Source: Alkalicella caledoniensis (GTDB lineage Bacteria > Bacillota > Proteinivoracia > Proteinivoracales > Proteinivoracaceae). From it: a stretch of DNA of 64,000 nucleotides. Position numbers and translations under genes: made by a program. Below are positions 36,323 through 47,888 of the stretch, one piece after another. Under the pieces are notes generated by a model. That model was not told the DNA's origin and ran no database searches. It saw only the letters and a list, made by a program, of their open reading frames with translations. The stretch lies in the NCBI RefSeq assembly GCF_014467015.1, contig NZ_CP058559.1, forward strand, positions 3,534,001 through 3,598,000, written 5' to 3'. The stretch's first letter is position 1. The number at the start of each line of letters is the position of its first letter.

Positions 36323-38035
36323 ATGAGAACATCTAAATATTTTATGCCAACACTGAGGGAGGTCTCCTCAGAGGCAGAGACAATCAGTCACCAGCTAATG
36401 TTAAGGGCGGGGCTAATAAGGAAGCAAGCGGCAGGGATTTACACTTACTTACCCCTTGGATTTAAGGTTTTAAAGAAAATTGAAAACATAGTCCGACAGG
36501 AAATGGAAAAAAGTGGATGCGTTGAAATATTAGCTTCTGCTATGCAAAACTCTGAACTGTGGCAAGAGTCGGGACGTTGGTCTGAGTACGGAGCAGAAAT
36601 GTTTCGTTTAAAAGATAGGCATAACAGGGATTTTTGTTTAGGTCCCACCCATGAAGAGATTTTTACTGACTTAATGAGAAATAATGTAAACTCATACAGA
36701 CAACTTCCACTAACGTTATTTCAAATTCAGACAAAATATCGTGATGAGAGAAGGCCAAGGTTTGGTGTTATCAGAAGTAGAGAATTTATTATGAAAGATG
36801 CATATAGCTTTGATTTAGATGAGGCAGGATTAGACCTAAGCTATGAAGAAATGTATAAAGGATATAAAAGAATATTTGATAGATGTAGTCTTAAATATCA
36901 AGTGGTTGAGGCAGATACAGGAGCTATAGGAGGTAGTTCATCCCACGAGTTTATGGTAATAAGTGAAGTAGGAGAGGACGACTTAGTTTTCTGTGAAAAA
37001 TGTGGTTACTCTGCAAACGTTGAAACAGCCATCTCTAAAGAAAGATCATTTGCAGATCTAACTGAAGATGCCATAAGTGGTAAAAAAGAAAAAGTATACA
37101 CTCCAGATGTTACTACAATAAGAGATGTTGCAGATTTTCTGAAAACAAGCAGTGAGAAAATTTTAAAAGCTGTTCTATACACAGATGAAAAAGGCCGAGT
37201 TTATATGTGCCTTCTACCAGGTGATAGGGAAGTAAATGAAATTAAACTTAAAAAATTATTAGGTTTAAAAGAAATAGAACTTGCAACAGAAGAGCAAATT
37301 AAAGAGATTACTGGCTCGAAACCTGGTTTTTCAGGACCAATAGGCCTAAAAAAAGAAATTTTCATAGTTGCAGATAGTGAGATCAAATCAATGAAGAATT
37401 TTGTGGTGGGAGCCAATGAAGAAAATCACCATATTATTAATTGTAATAATAGTGACTTTAACATAAATGTCTATGGGGATTTAAAGACAGTAATAAACGC
37501 AGATATGTGCCATAACTGTAGCGGTAACTTAAGTAGTTCTAAAGGTATAGAAGTAGGGCATATCTTTAAACTAGGAACAAAATACTCTGAAAGTCTTAAC
37601 GCTAAGTATCTAGATAATAATGGAAAAGAAAAACCCATGGTTATGGGTTGCTATGGAATAGGTGTTACCAGAACCCTAGCCGCAATTATTGAGCAAAACA
37701 ACGATGAAAACGGTATTTTATGGCCACTGAACTTAGCACCCTTTGAAGTGGCTGTTATTCCTGTAAACACAAAGAATGAAACCCAAACAAAACTTGCAGA
37801 GGAAATTTACCAAACATTAAAGGAAAATAGAATTGACGCCATTTTGGACGATAGAAATGAAAGAGTTGGAGTTAAATTTAAAGATATGGATTTAATAGGT
37901 ATTCCCCTGAAAATAGTAATAGGAAAAAATGCAGCAGAAAACAAAGTAGAAGTAAAGTTTAGGGACAAAGACGAGGCTCAAATTGTAGAAGTGTCTGAAA
38001 TACTAAAAATAGTACAGGACTATTACACCAATTAA
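36323..38035 (+). CDS. proS: prolyl-tRNA synthetase, bacterial type
   Basis: The 570-residue class II synthetase has motif 1 near residue 60, motif 2 as RDERRPRFGVIRSREFIMKD (about 137–156) and motif 3 as MGCYGIGVTRTLAAIIEQ (about 442–459). The editing INS domain lies between motifs 2 and 3, and an anticodon-binding domain is at the C-terminus. It charges tRNA-Pro. An AGGAGGATAATAGT ribosome site precedes the ATG. The gene is probably controlled by the T-box transcript, through more than 750 bases of repeats. Confidence 0.97.
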   Translation: MRTSKYFMPTLREVSSEAETISHQLMLRAGLIRKQAAGIYTYLPLGFKVLKKIENIVRQEMEKSGCVEILASAMQNSELWQESGRWSEYGAEMFRLKDRHNRDFCLGPTHEEIFTDLMRNNVNSYRQLPLTLFQIQTKYRDERRPRFGVIRSREFIMKDAYSFDLDEAGLDLSYEEMYKGYKRIFDRCSLKYQVVEADTGAIGGSSSHEFMVISEVGEDDLVFCEKCGYSANVETAISKERSFADLTEDAISGKKEKVYTPDVTTIRDVADFLKTSSEKILKAVLYTDEKGRVYMCLLPGDREVNEIKLKKLLGLKEIELATEEQIKEITGSKPGFSGPIGLKKEIFIVADSEIKSMKNFVVGANEENHHIINCNNSDFNINVYGDLKTVINADMCHNCSGNLSSSKGIEVGHIFKLGTKYSESLNAKYLDNNGKEKPMVMGCYGIGVTRTLAAIIEQNNDENGILWPLNLAPFEVAVIPVNTKNETQTKLAEEIYQTLKENRIDAILDDRNERVGVKFKDMDLIGIPLKIVIGKNAAENKVEVKFRDKDEAQIVEVSEILKIVQDYYTN

Positions 38036-38048
38036 AGGAGGATTTATC

Positions 38049-38690
38049 ATGAGTAATACCATTACTTGCATCATACCAGCATATAACGAAGAAAAAACCA
38101 TTGGTAGTATTTTAGATACCCTAAAAAAAGTTGAAATGGTTGATAATATCATAGTTGTAAGTGATGGTTCCGTGGATAGAACTGCTGAGATTGGCTTAAG
38201 TAAAGGTGTAAAAGTTATTGACCTTAAGGAAAACAAAGGAAAAGGCGGAGCCATGCAAGCAGGACTTGATTCAACGGATGCAGATATAATACTTTTCCTA
38301 GATGCTGATTTAATAGGTCTTACACCAACACATGTGGATAGTTTATTAGAACCTGTTGTTAAAGGTAATGCCCTAATGACCCTAGGTGTGTTCACAAGCG
38401 GAAGAAGGACAACTGACCTTGCTCAAAAAGTCGCACCATATCTTTCAGGTCAAAGGGCAATAAAAAGACAACTACTAAATCAAATTTCTGACTTAGAAGT
38501 AAGTCGTTTTGGTGTAGAACTAGCCCTTACAAGGTTCGTGGAAAAAAAAGAAGTAGGGGTTGAGGTTGTACAACTCCCAGATATGAGCCATGTCATGAAG
38601 GAAGAAAAGCTAGGCCTTGTTAAGGGCTTTGTTGCAAGGTTAAAAATGTACTGGGAAATTGTAAATTATTTCCTAAAAAATCCTAGCTAA
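38049..38690 (+). CDS. family 2 glycosyltransferase
   Basis: A 213-residue GT-A fold enzyme starting ITCIIPAYNEEKTIGSIL. The nucleotide-sugar loop VVSDGSVDRTAEI is near 38–50 and the metal-binding FLDADLIGL (DxD) near 82–90. There is no clear membrane segment, so it resembles the soluble DPM/glucosyl-3-phosphoglycerate synthase-like branch. Donor and acceptor are unknown. It lies 13 bases after proS with AAAGGAGG before its ATG; proS normally precedes polC, so this gene and the next look like an insertion. Confidence 0.85.
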   Translation: MSNTITCIIPAYNEEKTIGSILDTLKKVEMVDNIIVVSDGSVDRTAEIGLSKGVKVIDLKENKGKGGAMQAGLDSTDADIILFLDADLIGLTPTHVDSLLEPVVKGNALMTLGVFTSGRRTTDLAQKVAPYLSGQRAIKRQLLNQISDLEVSRFGVELALTRFVEKKEVGVEVVQLPDMSHVMKEEKLGLVKGFVARLKMYWEIVNYFLKNPS

Positions 38691-38701
38691 GGGAGGATAT
38701 T

Positions 38702-39355
38702 ATGGATTATTTACAGTATTTAGGCGCTTTAGCCTTATCTATTTTGCTAGGAAGTATAATAGGTCTTGAAAGAGAAGCAAATAATCACCCAGCTGGTTTT
38801 AGGACCCACGCTTTAGTTTGCGTGGGTTCTGCCCTATTATCTATTGTCTCTTGGAGTATCTATGAATCTTTTAATCAAACTGGAGATCCGGGAAGAATTG
38901 CAGCCCAGGTAGTTAGTGGGATAGGGTTTTTAGGTGCTGGAACCATCATGAGAGAAGGGGCTAACATTAAAGGGTTGACCACAGCAGCTAGCCTTTGGAC
39001 TGTGGCTGCAATTGGTATCGCAGTTGGCTTTAAGTATTACTTCATAGCCATAACTACTACTGTATTTGTAGTGATGGTTTTGCAATTTTTTTCTATACTT
39101 GAGAAAAAGTTTATATTTACTAAACAGCTATTAAATATTACAATAATAGTTGAGGATAAACCAGGTATGTTAGGTGAAATAGGGCGTAAATTAGGAAACT
39201 TAAACGTGAGTATTCGTAATGTGTATATGGAATCTAAAAATGGAAAAATGCACGTTAATTTACATCTAAAAATCCCTCCAAAACTAAGCGTAGATAACAT
39301 AATGAGAGAGCTTATGGATTCTGACGGTATACTAGGTATAGACTATCAAGATTAG
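38702..39355 (+). CDS. MgtC/SapB family membrane protein with ACT-like C-terminus
   Basis: 217 residues with about four membrane segments in the first 145 residues. The MgtC core is SIIGLEREANNHPAGFRTHA (about 19–38) followed by GIGFLGAGTIMREG. The C-terminal domain (IIVEDKPGMLGEIGRKLGNL) resembles an ACT fold. MgtC-like proteins are linked to magnesium limitation and modulation of membrane ATPases. Here the physiological role is unknown. It ends four bases before the polC leader. Confidence 0.88.
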   Translation: MDYLQYLGALALSILLGSIIGLEREANNHPAGFRTHALVCVGSALLSIVSWSIYESFNQTGDPGRIAAQVVSGIGFLGAGTIMREGANIKGLTTAASLWTVAAIGIAVGFKYYFIAITTTVFVVMVLQFFSILEKKFIFTKQLLNITIIVEDKPGMLGEIGRKLGNLNVSIRNVYMESKNGKMHVNLHLKIPPKLSVDNIMRELMDSDGILGIDYQD

Positions 39356-39367
39356 CAGGTGAGGCCT

Positions 39368-42300
39368 ATGACTATAGATAAATTAATTAATAATCCCAAT
39401 ATAAATATACAAAAAATTTCTGTATCAACCCATCGACAAGGATGGGTTATTTACATAACTGGCCCGGCCAGTATAGTGAATGATTTAAAGACCCTTGAAA
39501 AAAAGATAATCAGTGAAGTTGCCGGACTTAAAGAAGTGTGTTTTTGTATATTAAAAGATGGGACAAGCCCTCAAGACGATGAGATTATAAAATTAAACTT
39601 AGATTTTATAAAGAAGCAACTGGCAACTGAATTCCCTGCTGTGCAAAGCACAATAAGTAATTGGAAGTTAGAAGTGAAATCACAGAACATTATTTTTTCC
39701 TTAAACAACAACCTCCAACATTATTATGTTAACATGAAAAGTATTCACAGATGGCTTGAAAAATTTGTTTGGGACACTTGGAGGCAAGAAGTTAAAGTAG
39801 ATTTTATACTAGATCAAAGTTCTAATGTTCCACTAACCAAACATAAGGAAAAGGAAAAGGAATATATACTAGAACTTGTTAAAAAGATACCAGATAAAAA
39901 TGTGGAAGTTAGTAAAGGCGATGCCGTATTAAGGGGAAAAAATATAGTCAAAGACCCCAAACCAATCTTTGAGATAATCGAGGAAGACAGAAATATATGT
40001 ATGTGGGGAAAAGTAATAACTTTTGAACAAAGGGAGCTTAGGTCAGGTAGAACATTAGTAACCTTCGATATTTGCGACTACACAGACTCCATATCATGCA
40101 AGTTATTCCTAGAGGAAGGGGAAAAATTCCCTACCATTAACCCTGGGACCTTCATAAAAGTTTATGGAAATATTCAGCACGATAAGTATTCACAAGAACT
40201 CACGGTATTACCCCGGGACGTAAACAAAATAAGTATTGAACTAAAAAAAGATAGTGCTGAAATTAAAAGGGTAGAGCTACATGCACATACTAAAATGAGC
40301 TCAATGGATGCTACCACTTCCGCAGCAGACCTCGTTAAAAGAGCTGCACATTGGGGACATGAAGCAATTGCCATAACAGACCATGGAGTTGTTCAGGCTT
40401 TCCCTGATGCTTATGATGCAGGCAAAAAACATGGTGTTAAGATAATTTACGGAGTAGAGGCATACCTCGTTGACGATATGGATAACAATATTGTTATAAA
40501 TCCTAAGAACAAAGCATTGAAGGATATAACCTACGTGGTTTTTGACCTCGAAACAACAGGACTCGATTCTAAAAATGAGGAAATAATTGAAATTGGTGCT
40601 GTAAAGATGAGAGATGGTGAAATAGTTGACCAATTTTCGGCCCTTATTAAACCTGATAAGATAATACCGGACAAGATAACTGAAATCACAGGCATAACAA
40701 ATGAGCATGTAAAAGGTTCTCCTTCCATAGACACAGTTTTACCTGAATTTCTTGAATTTTGTGGTGAAAGTACACTTGTGGCTCACAATGCTAATTTTGA
40801 CTATGGGTTTTTAACTAATTGGTGTCAAAAATTACAGTACGACCTTAACACATGTGTAATTGATACTCTTTCCTTAAGTCGAGCATTAGTAAGAGATGTA
40901 AAAAATCATAAACTAAATACGCTAGCTAAGCATTTTGGGATAGAACTTAAAAACCATCATAGGGCAGTTGATGATTGTAAAGCTACAGCACAATTATTTA
41001 AACACCTCTTAGATGAATGTACCAAACTAGGATGTAATGATATTAAATCATTAACAAAAATACCCATAGAAGGTAATATCAAAAACCAAAAGAGCTTTCA
41101 TTGTATTTTACTTGTTAAAGACCCTACGGGGTTAAAAAACCTATATAAACTTATATCCTTTGCCCATACAAAATACTTTTATCGTCAACCTAAGATTCCA
41201 AAATCACTAATAAACAACTTTAGGGAAGGTTTAATTATTGGATCTGCATGTGAAGCAGGGGAAATTTTTAAAATGTTTTTAGATGGAAAACCAAACAATG
41301 AAATAGAAGAAAAAGCAAGATTTTATGATTACCTAGAAATACAACCAGTGGATAATAACGAGTTTTTGGTTAGAGATGGCTTTGTGCAGGGGCGAAGGGA
41401 TATTGAAGAAATCAACAAACAAATAATTGCCTTAGGGGATAAGCAAAATAAACTTGTGGTGGCAACAGGTGACGTGCACTTTTTAGATGAAGATGACTCC
41501 GTGTATAGAGAGATATTGATGGCAGGTAAAGGCTTTGCAGATGCAAGCAATCAACCACCTCTGCATTTTAAAACCACCCAAGAGATGCTAGATGACTTCT
41601 CTTACCTTACAAAAGAACAAAGGGAAGCGGTAGTTATACACAACCCTAGAGCAATAGCAGAACAAATAGAAATACTACAACCTATACCTGACGACCTCTT
41701 CACACCTAAAATCGAAAACTCCGATGAAATGCTAAGGGACATGTGTATTAAAAGGAGTGAAGAGCAATACGGTATACCAGTACCCGATACTGTAAAAGCT
41801 CGCCTTGAAAAAGAGTTGAACTCTATTATTAAACATGGTTTTGGGGTAATATATTATATTTCTCATAAACTGGTTACCAAATCTTTAAGTGATGGTTACT
41901 TAGTAGGATCTAGAGGATCCGTGGGGTCTTCCTTAGTGGCGACCTTTTCCGACATAACTGAGGTTAATCCACTGCCACCACACTACCTATGCCCAATCTG
42001 CAAATTCTCGGAGTTTTACGAAGATGGTTCTGTAGGTTCTGGTGTTGACTTGCCTGATAAAGATTGTCCTAAGTGTGGAAATAAGTTAAAAAAAGATGGT
42101 CACGATATCCCATTTGAAACATTTCTAGGGTTCAATGGTGACAAGGTCCCAGATATTGATTTGAACTTTTCAGGTGAATATCAACCAATGGCACATAAAT
42201 ATACAGAAGAGCTATTTGGAAGGGATTATGTGTTTAGGGCAGGGACTATAGCCACAGTTGCTGAAAAAACTGCATATGGCTTTGTCCAAAACTACCTATC

Positions 42301-43570
42301 GGACAAAAATCTGAGAAAAAGAAGCGCAGAAGTTAACAGACTTGTTCAAGGGTGTACAGGAATAAAAAGGACAACTGGACAGCATCCAGGTGGTTTAATG
42401 GTAGTTCCTAATTATATGGATATCTACGATTTTTGTCCTGTGCAACATCCTGCTGATGATAGAGAATCTACAACAATAACCACACACTTTGACTATCATT
42501 CAATTGGTGACAATTTGTTAAAGCTTGATATATTGGGGCATGATGATCCCACTGTCATAAAAATGTTAGAGGACATTACAGGACTAAACGCACTGGAGAT
42601 TCCCCTAGACGATAAAAAAACAATGTCATTATTTTCATCAACAAAAGCCATCGGACTTAGTGAAAAAGAACTAGGTTCTAAGGTTGCTACTTTGGGTATA
42701 CCTGAGTTTGGAACTAAGTTTGTTAGACAGATGTTAGAGGATACTAAACCTACGACTTTTTCTGAGCTTGTGCGAATAAGTGGTCTCTCACACGGAACTG
42801 ATGTATGGTTGAATAATGCACAAGAATTGGTAAAGAATAATATTGCAACACTTTCAGAAGTTATATCAACAAGGGACGATATAATGGTGTATTTAATCTA
42901 TAAAGGTTTAGAGCCTTCCATGGCCTTTACAATTATGGAAAGTGTTCGTAAAGGTAAAGGATTAAAAGAGGAACATATTAAATCCATGAAAGAAAACAAC
43001 GTCCCAGACTGGTACATTGATTCTTGTCTGAAGATAAAATACATGTTCCCGAAAGCCCATGCAGTTGCATATGTTACAATGGCCTTTAGAATAGCTTATT
43101 GTAAAGTTAATTACCCCTTAGCATTTTACGCTGCTTACTTCACCGTACGAGCCGATGAATTTAACACGGAAATGATAAAAGAAGGTGAAAGAGGTGTCCG
43201 TAATCAAATTCGGGCATTAAACGAAAAGGGAAACAATTTAACAACAAAGGAAAAATCTCAACTGACAGTGCTAGAAATAATTTTAGAAATGTTCTTAAGG
43301 GGTTATACTTTTAATAAAGTAGATCTTTACAAATCCTATCACAGTAATTTCATTATTGAAGGTAAAACCTTAATTCCTCCTTTTATTGCAATTGGTGGAT
43401 TAGGAAAAAATGCTGCAATAAGTGTGGTGGAAGCTAGGGAAAAAGGGCAATTTATTTCCATCGAAGATTTAAGACAGAGAACAGGGCTGTCTAAAACGGT
43501 ATTACAGACAATGCAAGACTTAGGTTATTTAGAAGGTTTACCCCAGACAAATCAACTTTCCCTGTTTTAA
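39368..43570 (+). CDS. polC: DNA polymerase III alpha subunit, PolC type
   Basis: About 1,400 residues, typical for Gram-positive PolC. The parts in order are: an N-terminal region; an OB domain (about 215–300); a PHP domain with HAHTKMSSMDA near 306; a DnaQ-like proofreading exonuclease inserted near 390–560 (VVFDLETTGLDS); the rest of PHP; a zinc-binding insert (CPICKF, CPKCGNK); and the polymerase palm with PDIDLNFSGEYQ near 928. The main replicative polymerase. The ATG at 39368 follows AGGTGAGG; GTG 39359 overlaps that site. Confidence 0.97.
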   Translation: MTIDKLINNPNINIQKISVSTHRQGWVIYITGPASIVNDLKTLEKKIISEVAGLKEVCFCILKDGTSPQDDEIIKLNLDFIKKQLATEFPAVQSTISNWKLEVKSQNIIFSLNNNLQHYYVNMKSIHRWLEKFVWDTWRQEVKVDFILDQSSNVPLTKHKEKEKEYILELVKKIPDKNVEVSKGDAVLRGKNIVKDPKPIFEIIEEDRNICMWGKVITFEQRELRSGRTLVTFDICDYTDSISCKLFLEEGEKFPTINPGTFIKVYGNIQHDKYSQELTVLPRDVNKISIELKKDSAEIKRVELHAHTKMSSMDATTSAADLVKRAAHWGHEAIAITDHGVVQAFPDAYDAGKKHGVKIIYGVEAYLVDDMDNNIVINPKNKALKDITYVVFDLETTGLDSKNEEIIEIGAVKMRDGEIVDQFSALIKPDKIIPDKITEITGITNEHVKGSPSIDTVLPEFLEFCGESTLVAHNANFDYGFLTNWCQKLQYDLNTCVIDTLSLSRALVRDVKNHKLNTLAKHFGIELKNHHRAVDDCKATAQLFKHLLDECTKLGCNDIKSLTKIPIEGNIKNQKSFHCILLVKDPTGLKNLYKLISFAHTKYFYRQPKIPKSLINNFREGLIIGSACEAGEIFKMFLDGKPNNEIEEKARFYDYLEIQPVDNNEFLVRDGFVQGRRDIEEINKQIIALGDKQNKLVVATGDVHFLDEDDSVYREILMAGKGFADASNQPPLHFKTTQEMLDDFSYLTKEQREAVVIHNPRAIAEQIEILQPIPDDLFTPKIENSDEMLRDMCIKRSEEQYGIPVPDTVKARLEKELNSIIKHGFGVIYYISHKLVTKSLSDGYLVGSRGSVGSSLVATFSDITEVNPLPPHYLCPICKFSEFYEDGSVGSGVDLPDKDCPKCGNKLKKDGHDIPFETFLGFNGDKVPDIDLNFSGEYQPMAHKYTEELFGRDYVFRAGTIATVAEKTAYGFVQNYLSDKNLRKRSAEVNRLVQGCTGIKRTTGQHPGGLMVVPNYMDIYDFCPVQHPADDRESTTITTHFDYHSIGDNLLKLDILGHDDPTVIKMLEDITGLNALEIPLDDKKTMSLFSSTKAIGLSEKELGSKVATLGIPEFGTKFVRQMLEDTKPTTFSELVRISGLSHGTDVWLNNAQELVKNNIATLSEVISTRDDIMVYLIYKGLEPSMAFTIMESVRKGKGLKEEHIKSMKENNVPDWYIDSCLKIKYMFPKAHAVAYVTMAFRIAYCKVNYPLAFYAAYFTVRADEFNTEMIKEGERGVRNQIRALNEKGNNLTTKEKSQLTVLEIILEMFLRGYTFNKVDLYKSYHSNFIIEGKTLIPPFIAIGGLGKNAAISVVEAREKGQFISIEDLRQRTGLSKTVLQTMQDLGYLEGLPQTNQLSLF

Positions 43571-43573
43571 CTG

Positions 43574-43602
43574 TTGCAAAAAACTAAGTAAAGTGGTACA
43601 AT
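43574..43602 (+). promoter_or_regulatory. promoter of the rimP-nusA-infB operon
   Basis: TTGCAA (43574–43579) and TACAAT (43597–43602) are spaced by 17 bases, and TGG just before the -10 gives an extended element. It begins four bases after the polC stop. Confidence 0.85.
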
Positions 43603-43625
43603 TTTACTTGGAAGAATGTGTGTAT

Positions 43626-43643
43626 GAGTGGGGAAACCCACTC
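43626..43643 (+). promoter_or_regulatory. leader hairpin of the rimP-nusA-infB operon
   Basis: GAGTGGG (43626–43632) and CCCACTC (43637–43643) close a GAAA tetraloop, followed by TTTCTTATT. It is an attenuator-like structure in the operon leader. NusA controls its own operon in some bacteria, so a feedback role is plausible but unproven. Confidence 0.6.
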
Positions 43644-43682
43644 TTTCTTATTACAACTTCTTAAAAAATGAGGTGAAAGACA

Positions 43683-44150
43683 ATGAAAAAAGAACATTTA
43701 GAAAAAATTACTCTCATGGCAGAAAAAATAACCAAGGAACACAGCTTAGAACTTGTGGATGTACAATTCAATAAAGAAGGTGGAGCTTGGTTTCTTAGGG
43801 TATATATTGATAATCTAGCAGGAGAGGTAACCACTGACCTGTGTGCACAAATTAATAAATTACTTTCTACATACTTAGATGACTTAGACCCAATCGAACA
43901 ACAGTATTTTTTAGAAGTTTCGTCACCAGGTATTGAAAGGCCACTTAGAAAACCAGAAGATTTTTCAAGGTTTAAAGGCCACTTAGTTCGTGTAAACACA
44001 TATACCAAAATAGGTGGACGCAAAGTTTTTGTAGGAACTTTAGACGAACTAGAAAACGGAATACTTAGGATAGTTGATGAGGATACTGAAGAAACAGTGG
44101 AATTACAATATGACAACGTGGCTAATGTTAAGCTTTCCATAAATTTTTAA
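43683..44150 (+). CDS. rimP: RimP, ribosome maturation factor
   Basis: A 155-residue RimP with the N-terminal alpha/beta domain (LELVDVQFNKEGGAWFLRVY) followed by the block FLEVSSPGIERPLRKPEDF (about 77–95). A C-terminal SH3-like domain ends the protein. RimP helps early 30S assembly. It is the first gene of the nusA operon, with GAGGTGAAAGACA before its ATG, the order found across bacteria. Confidence 0.95.
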   Translation: MKKEHLEKITLMAEKITKEHSLELVDVQFNKEGGAWFLRVYIDNLAGEVTTDLCAQINKLLSTYLDDLDPIEQQYFLEVSSPGIERPLRKPEDFSRFKGHLVRVNTYTKIGGRKVFVGTLDELENGILRIVDEDTEETVELQYDNVANVKLSINF

Positions 44151-44166
44151 AAGGAGGTGTCCAAAT

Positions 44167-45210
44167 TTGGACAGTGTAGAATTTCTAGAAGCATTAAAAG
44201 AGATTTCAAAAGAAAAAGGTGTAAACGAAGACATAATGTACGAAGCCCTAGAAGCAGCTTTGATAGCAGGATATAAAAAAGATAATTCCAGCGCGGAAAA
44301 CGTCTACGTAGAGGTTAATAAAGATAAGGGTGTATTAAAGCTTTTTGCTGTCAAAGATGTAGTGAAAGATGTTGAGGATATTAAAACACAAATATCCCTA
44401 GAAGAAGCTTTAAAGGTAAATCCTTCTTTAAATGTAGGTGACAAAGTAACCCTTGAAGTTACTCCTAAAAAGTTTGGAAGAATTGCTGCTCAAACAGCCA
44501 AAGGTGTTGTGGTACAAAGACTTAGGGAAGCTGAAAGAAGTGTTGTTTATAATGAATTTGTAAATAGAGAGCAAGACATAGTCTCTGGTCTAGTACAAAG
44601 GATGGAAAATAAAAATATATTCATAGACCTGGGTAAAACCGAAGCTATACTTCCTCCAACTGAGCAAATCCCCAATGAGCAATATAAACAAGCTGAAAGG
44701 GTTAAGGCTTTCGTTTTAGAGGTAAAAAACACTTCAAAAGGACCTCAAATCTTTGTGTCCCGTAGTCATCCAGGTATGATAAAAAGACTTTTTGAATTAG
44801 AAGTTCCAGAAATTTTTGATGGCATAGTTCAAATTAAGTCTGTATCAAGGGAAGCAGGATACAGATCAAAAATTGCTGTATATTCTAAAGACCCTGATGT
44901 GGATCCTGTGGGGGCTTGTGTTGGTCCCAAAGGTATGAGGGTACAAACAATTGTAAATGAGCTAAAGGGTGAAAAAATAGATATAGTTAATTGGAGCGAA
45001 GACCCTAAGGAATACATATCTCAAGCTTTGAGTCCTGCTAAGGTTGTGTCTGTTGAAGTTCTAGCGGATGAAAAAATAACGAGGGTTGTGGTCCCAGACA
45101 ACCAACTATCTTTGGCTATTGGTAAAGAGGGTCAAAATGCAAGACTAGCTGCAAAGCTTACAGGTTGGAAAATTGATATTAAGAGCGAGAGCCAAGCAAA
45201 AGGCGAATAG
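44167..45210 (+). CDS. nusA: NusA transcription elongation/termination factor
   Basis: 347 residues: an N-terminal RNA polymerase-binding domain (about 1–125), an S1 domain (about 130–200) and two KH domains (DPVGACVGPKGMRVQTIVNE and LSLAIGKEGQNARLAAKLTG). It lacks the C-terminal acidic repeats of E. coli NusA, as normal for Firmicutes. NusA modulates pausing and intrinsic termination. The start is TTG behind AAAAGGAGGTG. Confidence 0.96.
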   Translation: MDSVEFLEALKEISKEKGVNEDIMYEALEAALIAGYKKDNSSAENVYVEVNKDKGVLKLFAVKDVVKDVEDIKTQISLEEALKVNPSLNVGDKVTLEVTPKKFGRIAAQTAKGVVVQRLREAERSVVYNEFVNREQDIVSGLVQRMENKNIFIDLGKTEAILPPTEQIPNEQYKQAERVKAFVLEVKNTSKGPQIFVSRSHPGMIKRLFELEVPEIFDGIVQIKSVSREAGYRSKIAVYSKDPDVDPVGACVGPKGMRVQTIVNELKGEKIDIVNWSEDPKEYISQALSPAKVVSVEVLADEKITRVVVPDNQLSLAIGKEGQNARLAAKLTGWKIDIKSESQAKGE

Positions 45211-45219
45211 GTGATAACT

Positions 45220-45483
45220 ATGAAAGAAAGAAAGATACCTGAACGTATGTGTGTAGGTTGTCAACAGATGAAGTTAAAAAAAGAGCTTATTCGGGTTGTA
45301 AAACCTAAAGAAGGGGACATAGCCTTAGATCCTACAGGGAAGCTAGCAGGTAGAGGCGCGTACCTTTGTAATGATATTGATTGTTTTAAAACAGCTTACA
45401 AGTCCAAAAGATTAGAAAGGTCTCTCAAAACTCAAATACCTGTGGGGATATATGAACAAATCCAATCACGATTCACTGACTAG
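45220..45483 (+). CDS. ylxR: YlxR family RNA-binding protein
   Basis: An 87-residue protein with the YlxR motifs ERMCVGCQQMKLKKELIRVV and GRGAYLCNDIDC. Structures in the family suggest RNA binding; it has also been reported as a nucleoid-associated regulator and as an RNase P modulator (RnpM) in Bacillus. The ATG at 45220 follows AGGTGATAACT. It overlaps the start of ylxQ, the conserved nusA-ylxR-ylxQ-infB order. Confidence 0.93.
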   Translation: MKERKIPERMCVGCQQMKLKKELIRVVKPKEGDIALDPTGKLAGRGAYLCNDIDCFKTAYKSKRLERSLKTQIPVGIYEQIQSRFTD

Positions 45484-45775
45484 TCTACTTGGGTTTGCAC
45501 AAAAATCCGGAAATGTAAGCTCAGGTTCTTTTGCTGTTTTAAAATCAATTGATAAAAATCATGCTAAACTTGTAATAATAGCTGAAGATATAAGCGAAAA
45601 TAGTATTAAGAAAATACGGGAAAAGTGCAACAGTAAAAAAATTCCCATTATAAAGTTTGCAACAAAAGACACACTAGGTCATTATATTGGCAAAGAATTA
45701 AGGGCAGTTATCTCAATTAATAATGATAATTTTGCTGAAAATATACTGAAAAAATGGGAAGGTGGAACATTATAG
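45452..45775 (+). CDS. ylxQ: YlxQ, L7Ae-family RNA-binding protein
   Basis: A 107-residue L7Ae/L30e/S12e/Gadd45 fold protein ([20 protein letters not shown], then [17 protein letters not shown]). Relatives bind kink-turn RNA, and YlxQ is a likely kink-turn binder. It starts inside the ylxR end and stops just before infB. The cellular target is unknown. Confidence 0.9.
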   Translation: MNKSNHDSLTSLLGFAQKSGNVSSGSFAVLKSIDKNHAKLVIIAEDISENSIKKIREKCNSKKIPIIKFATKDTLGHYIGKELRAVISINNDNFAENILKKWEGGTL

Positions 45776-45794
45776 AGTAGATGGGGGAATGAAT

Positions 45795-47870
<2,076 letters not shown>

Positions 47871-47888
47871 AGATTCGAGGTGAACTTA

